From: Pseudocoprococcus catus
Lineage (GTDB): Bacteria > Bacillota > Clostridia > Lachnospirales > Lachnospiraceae
Assembly (NCBI RefSeq): GCF_019734885.1
Contig: NZ_JAAXCM010000048.1
Location: 25,320-89,319, forward strand
Direction: 5' to 3'
Length of the DNA stretch: 64,000 nt
The position numbers were made by a program, and so were the translations under genes. Below, piece by piece: positions 61,330 to 64,000 of the stretch (positions are counted from its first letter, which is position 1; each line of letters begins with the position of its first letter). The notes under the pieces were generated by a model, which was not told the DNA's origin, searched no databases, and saw only the letters and a list, made by a program, of their open reading frames with translations.

Positions 61330-63618
61330 CTATATCAGTCCTTTTTCTTTGAATGCTGCCACCAGTCTCTGAGGCTCCATCGGAAGCTGGTTAAAGCCAA
61401 TGCCTGTTGCCTGCAAAACTGCGTTTCGGATAGCCGGTGCCACCGGAATAGCCGGCGGTTCTCCCAGGGCTTTGTTGCCGAAAGGTCCCGTCGGATCCTG
61501 CAATTCTATAAACTCAACATTCAACTCCGGTGTATCCATGGCCGTCGGCAGCTTGTAATCCAGAAGATTGTTGTTCAGTGGTTTGCCCTTTGCATCATAC
61601 ATTAATTCTTCACTGAGTCCATAGCCAAGGCCCATGCTCATACCGCCATGCACCTGGGCCTCAGCCAGTTTAGGATTCATCAGAATACCGCTGTCATGGA
61701 CATTGATAATCTTCAGTACATTGACTTTGCCTAACGGCATATCTACTTCCACTTCCGCAAAACAGGCACCGCTGGCAAATGTATTCTCTTTGCAGTGGCT
61801 GGTGGCCTCAGCGGTGATATGGACAGAACGTTCCAGACTGTACAATGCCTCTGTCGCCAGTGCCTCCATTGTCAGCAGTTCTTCGCCCTCTGCTGTCACG
61901 ATCATATTATTGCGGATATCCAATGTCTGCTGATCCATCTTCAGTTTCCAGGATGCATATTCAAGAATCTTATCCTTCATCATCTCCGCTGTTTTCTTCA
62001 CAGCCTTGCCGCTGACATAAGTCTGTCTGGAAGCATAAGCCCCGGTATCAAAAGGTGTGACATCTGTGTCCTGGGTGGAAACAATATACACTTTGTCCTC
62101 TGTCACTCCAAGTACCTCTGCCGCCATCTGTGTAAAGACGGTATCCGCTCCCTGTCCGATCTCTGTGGCGCCCATCATCAACTGAATGGAACCGTCCTGA
62201 TTCAATACCATACGGCATGTGGCAGTTTCAAGAGAAATCGGATAAACGCCGGTTTTGTAGCAGAAAATCGCCATACCGATGCCGCGGCGTCTGCTGCCTG
62301 TCTGGGAGGCATAAGCGGCTCGCTTTTCATCCCAATGCACAGCCTCTTTGCCCGCTTCAATACATTTCTTCAGGCCATAGCTGTAAAATGTAATACCGTT
62401 ATGCGGATCCTTATATCCCTCTTCCATGCAGTTTTTCAAACGAAAGGCTAATGGATCCATATGAATGGCTGCCGCCAGATCATCCATCAGACACTCTGCT
62501 GCAAAATCTCCCTGTGGAATACCGTAACCACGCATAGCACCGCCGGCCACTGTACTGGTGTAAACCGTGTAGCTCTCCGATTCAAGGGCCTTTTCATCCC
62601 GGTAAAGCTGCTTGATCATATTGGAGGCATTGGCGACAATCGCATGGCCATGGGAAGCATAACCACCCTGATTAGAAAAAGCTTCTGCTCTTCTGGCCAC
62701 CAGTGTACCATCCGGTCTTACAGCTCCCTGCATATGAAAACGGATCGCATGACGCACTCTTGTATCCGCAAATGTTTCTTCTCTGGTCAGTTCCAGTTTC
62801 ACCGGACGACCGCCCACCTGCAGACTTAAGAAAGCATTCAGCGGTTCATAAAGTACATCCTGTTTATTGCCGAAGCCGCCGCCGATATAGGGCTTGATCA
62901 CTCTGACCTGTCCCCATGGAATACCAAGGGCCTGACCGATGACACGACGGACAATATGCGGAATCTGTGTAGATGTGGTTACGGTAATCTTGCCGTTGCC
63001 GTCCTGATACGCAAAGGAAACCGGCAGTTCAATATGACAGTGCTGTACACGCTGGGTATCATACGTCTGATCCACCAGAATAAGTCCCTTTTCTTTCACA
63101 GCTTCATCAAAGCTTTCATCACCCAGGGCGAAAGATGTATGTTTCAAAATATTATCCGGCACATTGTCATGCATGGCCACGGCTCCCTCCGCCATGGCAT
63201 CTGCCACATCCACCAGTGCCGGGTATTCTTCATAATGTACTTTCACAAGCCGTGCTGCCTTAACAGCTGCAATCTCATCTTCTGCAATGACAGCTGCCAC
63301 ATCATCCCCATAATAACGGACCCGCTGATTCAAAAGACGCCTGTCCTGAACATCCTGATGCGCCGCCTCCACAGACCAGGGATGTCCCGGTGTACAAAAA
63401 TCAATCTCCGGCACATCAAAACAGGTAACAATCTTTACAACCCCCGGCACTTTTAATGCCTCATCCAAATCAAATCCAGTCACAACACCATTGGCAATGG
63501 TACTGTGTACCACCTTCGCCACCATCATCGGCTGTGTCATCAGATCCTGTGTATATTTCGCCTGGCCCGTTACCTTGGCACGGGCATCCACACGCTGAAT
63601 GCTTTTTCCAATCCCCAT
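61330..63618 (-). CDS. xdhA: Molybdenum hydroxylase, molybdopterin-binding subunit
   Basis: About 762 residues, first gene of the operon. Mo-cofactor segments: KPYIGGGFGNKQ, AGGAMRGYGIPQ with the arginine near the pocket, MGATEIGQGADTV and GEPPAIPVAPAIRNA with the catalytic glutamate in ALGEPP. Related enzymes hydroxylate xanthine, hypoxanthine, nicotinate or aldehydes; the order Mo-FAD-FeS and sequence feel match xanthine dehydrogenase XdhABC. Start at 63618 with AAGGAGGAG; the frame's earlier 40 codons run through structured element C. No cofactor-insertion (XdhC/CoxI) gene is seen in the window. Confidence 0.9.
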   Translation of the reverse strand: MGIGKSIQRVDARAKVTGQAKYTQDLMTQPMMVAKVVHSTIANGVVTGFDLDEALKVPGVVKIVTCFDVPEIDFCTPGHPWSVEAAHQDVQDRRLLNQRVRYYGDDVAAVIAEDEIAAVKAARLVKVHYEEYPALVDVADAMAEGAVAMHDNVPDNILKHTSFALGDESFDEAVKEKGLILVDQTYDTQRVQHCHIELPVSFAYQDGNGKITVTTSTQIPHIVRRVIGQALGIPWGQVRVIKPYIGGGFGNKQDVLYEPLNAFLSLQVGGRPVKLELTREETFADTRVRHAIRFHMQGAVRPDGTLVARRAEAFSNQGGYASHGHAIVANASNMIKQLYRDEKALESESYTVYTSTVAGGAMRGYGIPQGDFAAECLMDDLAAAIHMDPLAFRLKNCMEEGYKDPHNGITFYSYGLKKCIEAGKEAVHWDEKRAAYASQTGSRRRGIGMAIFCYKTGVYPISLETATCRMVLNQDGSIQLMMGATEIGQGADTVFTQMAAEVLGVTEDKVYIVSTQDTDVTPFDTGAYASRQTYVSGKAVKKTAEMMKDKILEYASWKLKMDQQTLDIRNNMIVTAEGEELLTMEALATEALYSLERSVHITAEATSHCKENTFASGACFAEVEVDMPLGKVNVLKIINVHDSGILMNPKLAEAQVHGGMSMGLGYGLSEELMYDAKGKPLNNNLLDYKLPTAMDTPELNVEFIELQDPTGPFGNKALGEPPAIPVAPAIRNAVLQATGIGFNQLPMEPQRLVAAFKEKGLI

Positions 63619-63647
63619 AACGCTCCTCCTTCCACTTTTGATGCGAC

Positions 63648-63841
63648 GTGCAAAATTTTTCCAGTTTTTGAAAGCCCAGCCCGTTAGCAGATCCATACGC
63701 AGGCCCACTCGCGTTGCCCAACATTGGCAGCGGTACATAAGGCATTACAAAACAATGCCTAAGTACCGGCCATGTTGGAAGCACCTGCGTATGGATCTGC
63801 TAACGGGCTGGGCTCTTCCTAATATAATATAAATTTTGCAC
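63648..63841 (+). repeat. Structured nested-palindrome element, copy C
   Basis: Outer 11-bp arms GTGCAAAATTT / AAATTTTGCAC, then perfect 31-bp arms (63673-63703 / 63784-63814) enclosing the core 63700-63787. Core stems here are GGTAC/GTACC and AGGCATT/AATGCCT, where copy A has AGTAC/GTACT and AGGCAGT/ACTGCCT, so substitutions are paired. Lies upstream of the xdh operon. Confidence 0.85.
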
Positions 63842-63879
63842 CTGCCGCATCTAAAAGCTGGTTTGTTTAACTGTTTTTG

Positions 63880-64000
63880 TGTGACATGCTCCCACCACTT
63901 AAATCACAGATTTTGAAGTGGGGGCTTCTTGCTCAATGGCTCTACTGAGCCAAGTATCTACAAGCTATCCTCGCGTGCCCCGCGATTCATTTTTCCCCAG
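63880..64000 (-). mobile_element. Right end of an IS200/IS605-type TnpB element (partial)
   Basis: On the minus strand the sequence ends GTGGTGGGAGCATGTCAC after a hairpin with CCCCCACTTC and GAAGTGGG-like arms and AGAGCCATTGAGCAAGAAGCC. This matches, from memory, the 3' end of many clostridial TnpB/IS605 elements where the guide (omega/re) RNA overlaps the end of tnpB. At 63965-64000 an open frame reads GKNESRGTRG-stop, perhaps the TnpB C-terminus. The rest lies beyond the window. Confidence 0.55.

Noticed and set aside
63619..63738. Forty extra codons at the start of the molybdopterin subunit
   Set aside because: They translate the arms of element C; the ATG at 63618 has AAGGAGGAG upstream and starts the normal XdhA sequence.
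1..64000. CRISPR array, tRNA or rRNA genes
   Set aside because: No regularly spaced direct repeats and no tRNA- or rRNA-like sequences were seen on either strand.

Overview
The window looks like a chromosomal segment of a low-GC, Gram-positive anaerobe of the Clostridia, most likely a Lachnospiraceae member (Blautia/Roseburia type). Reasons: strong AGGAGG-type ribosome binding sites, a T-box leader, the fab gene order fabH-acpP-fabK-fabD-fabG-fabF-accB-fabZ-accC with a fused accD-accA, a [4Fe-4S] two-subunit serine dehydratase, a flavin-type enoyl reductase (FabK) instead of FabI, and a MocR/PdxR regulator. No rRNA, tRNA, CRISPR array or replication origin is visible. Most genes lie on the minus strand.

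Layout. 1-2.4 kb: end of a helicase gene, a zone of long hairpins, a two-TM protein resembling an orphan SMODS-associated NUDIX effector, and a truncated ORF. 2.4-10.7 kb: lipid kinase, serine dehydratase operon with a Na+-coupled transporter, O-acetylhomoserine sulfhydrylase, M32 carboxypeptidase, MBL hydrolase. 10.7-13.1 kb: AbiE-type toxin-antitoxin pair and a Nudix hydrolase. 13.3-17.5 kb: MarR regulator with a heterodimeric ABC exporter. 17.6-21 kb: T-box-controlled ABC amino-acid importer. 21-27.6 kb: Opp/Nik-type importer headed by a methyltransferase, with an unidentified leader RNA. 27.6-31 kb: remnant permease, AI-2E exporter, ZIP and AEC transporters. 31-42.1 kb: complete fatty-acid synthesis operon. 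42.3-48 kb: accessory AAA-ATPase/nuclease and small exported proteins around a PadR regulator. 48-57.6 kb: hybrid sensor kinase with a solute-binding partner, dihydroorotase, a RelE/Phd pair, ribokinase, hemolysin III, a DAACS transporter with an extra N-terminal domain. 57.7-63.7 kb: DUF1836 regulator, a pdxST deletion scar, pdxR, and a three-subunit molybdenum hydroxylase. The last 130 bases look like the right end of an IS200/IS605-type TnpB element.

The least conventional content is between genes. (1) Three copies (9.6, 42.2 and 63.7 kb) of a structured element: an 87-base core whose internal stems change by compensating substitutions, enclosed in long perfect arms that differ completely from copy to copy and sit inside yet another unrelated inverted repeat. 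(2) Two copies of a 141-142 bp MITE with GTAA termini and 8-bp target duplications (IS66-like), one inside the fab operon, one inside the peptide/nickel importer operon, and a possible solo terminus at 2371 that abuts a truncated ORF. (3) A 43-codon ORF that fuses the start of pdxS to the end of pdxT, the scar of a deletion that removed PLP synthase but left the divergent pdxR. (4) Two poly-G tracts, one in a promoter spacer and one acting as a Shine-Dalgarno site.

Functionally the window joins amino-acid uptake and breakdown (serine, aromatic or methionine-type import, peptides), sulfur assimilation, membrane lipid synthesis, multidrug export and purine/heterocycle oxidation, with scattered defence or toxin-antitoxin genes and clear traces of mobile DNA. 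All identifications are from reading the sequence; none was confirmed by database search.
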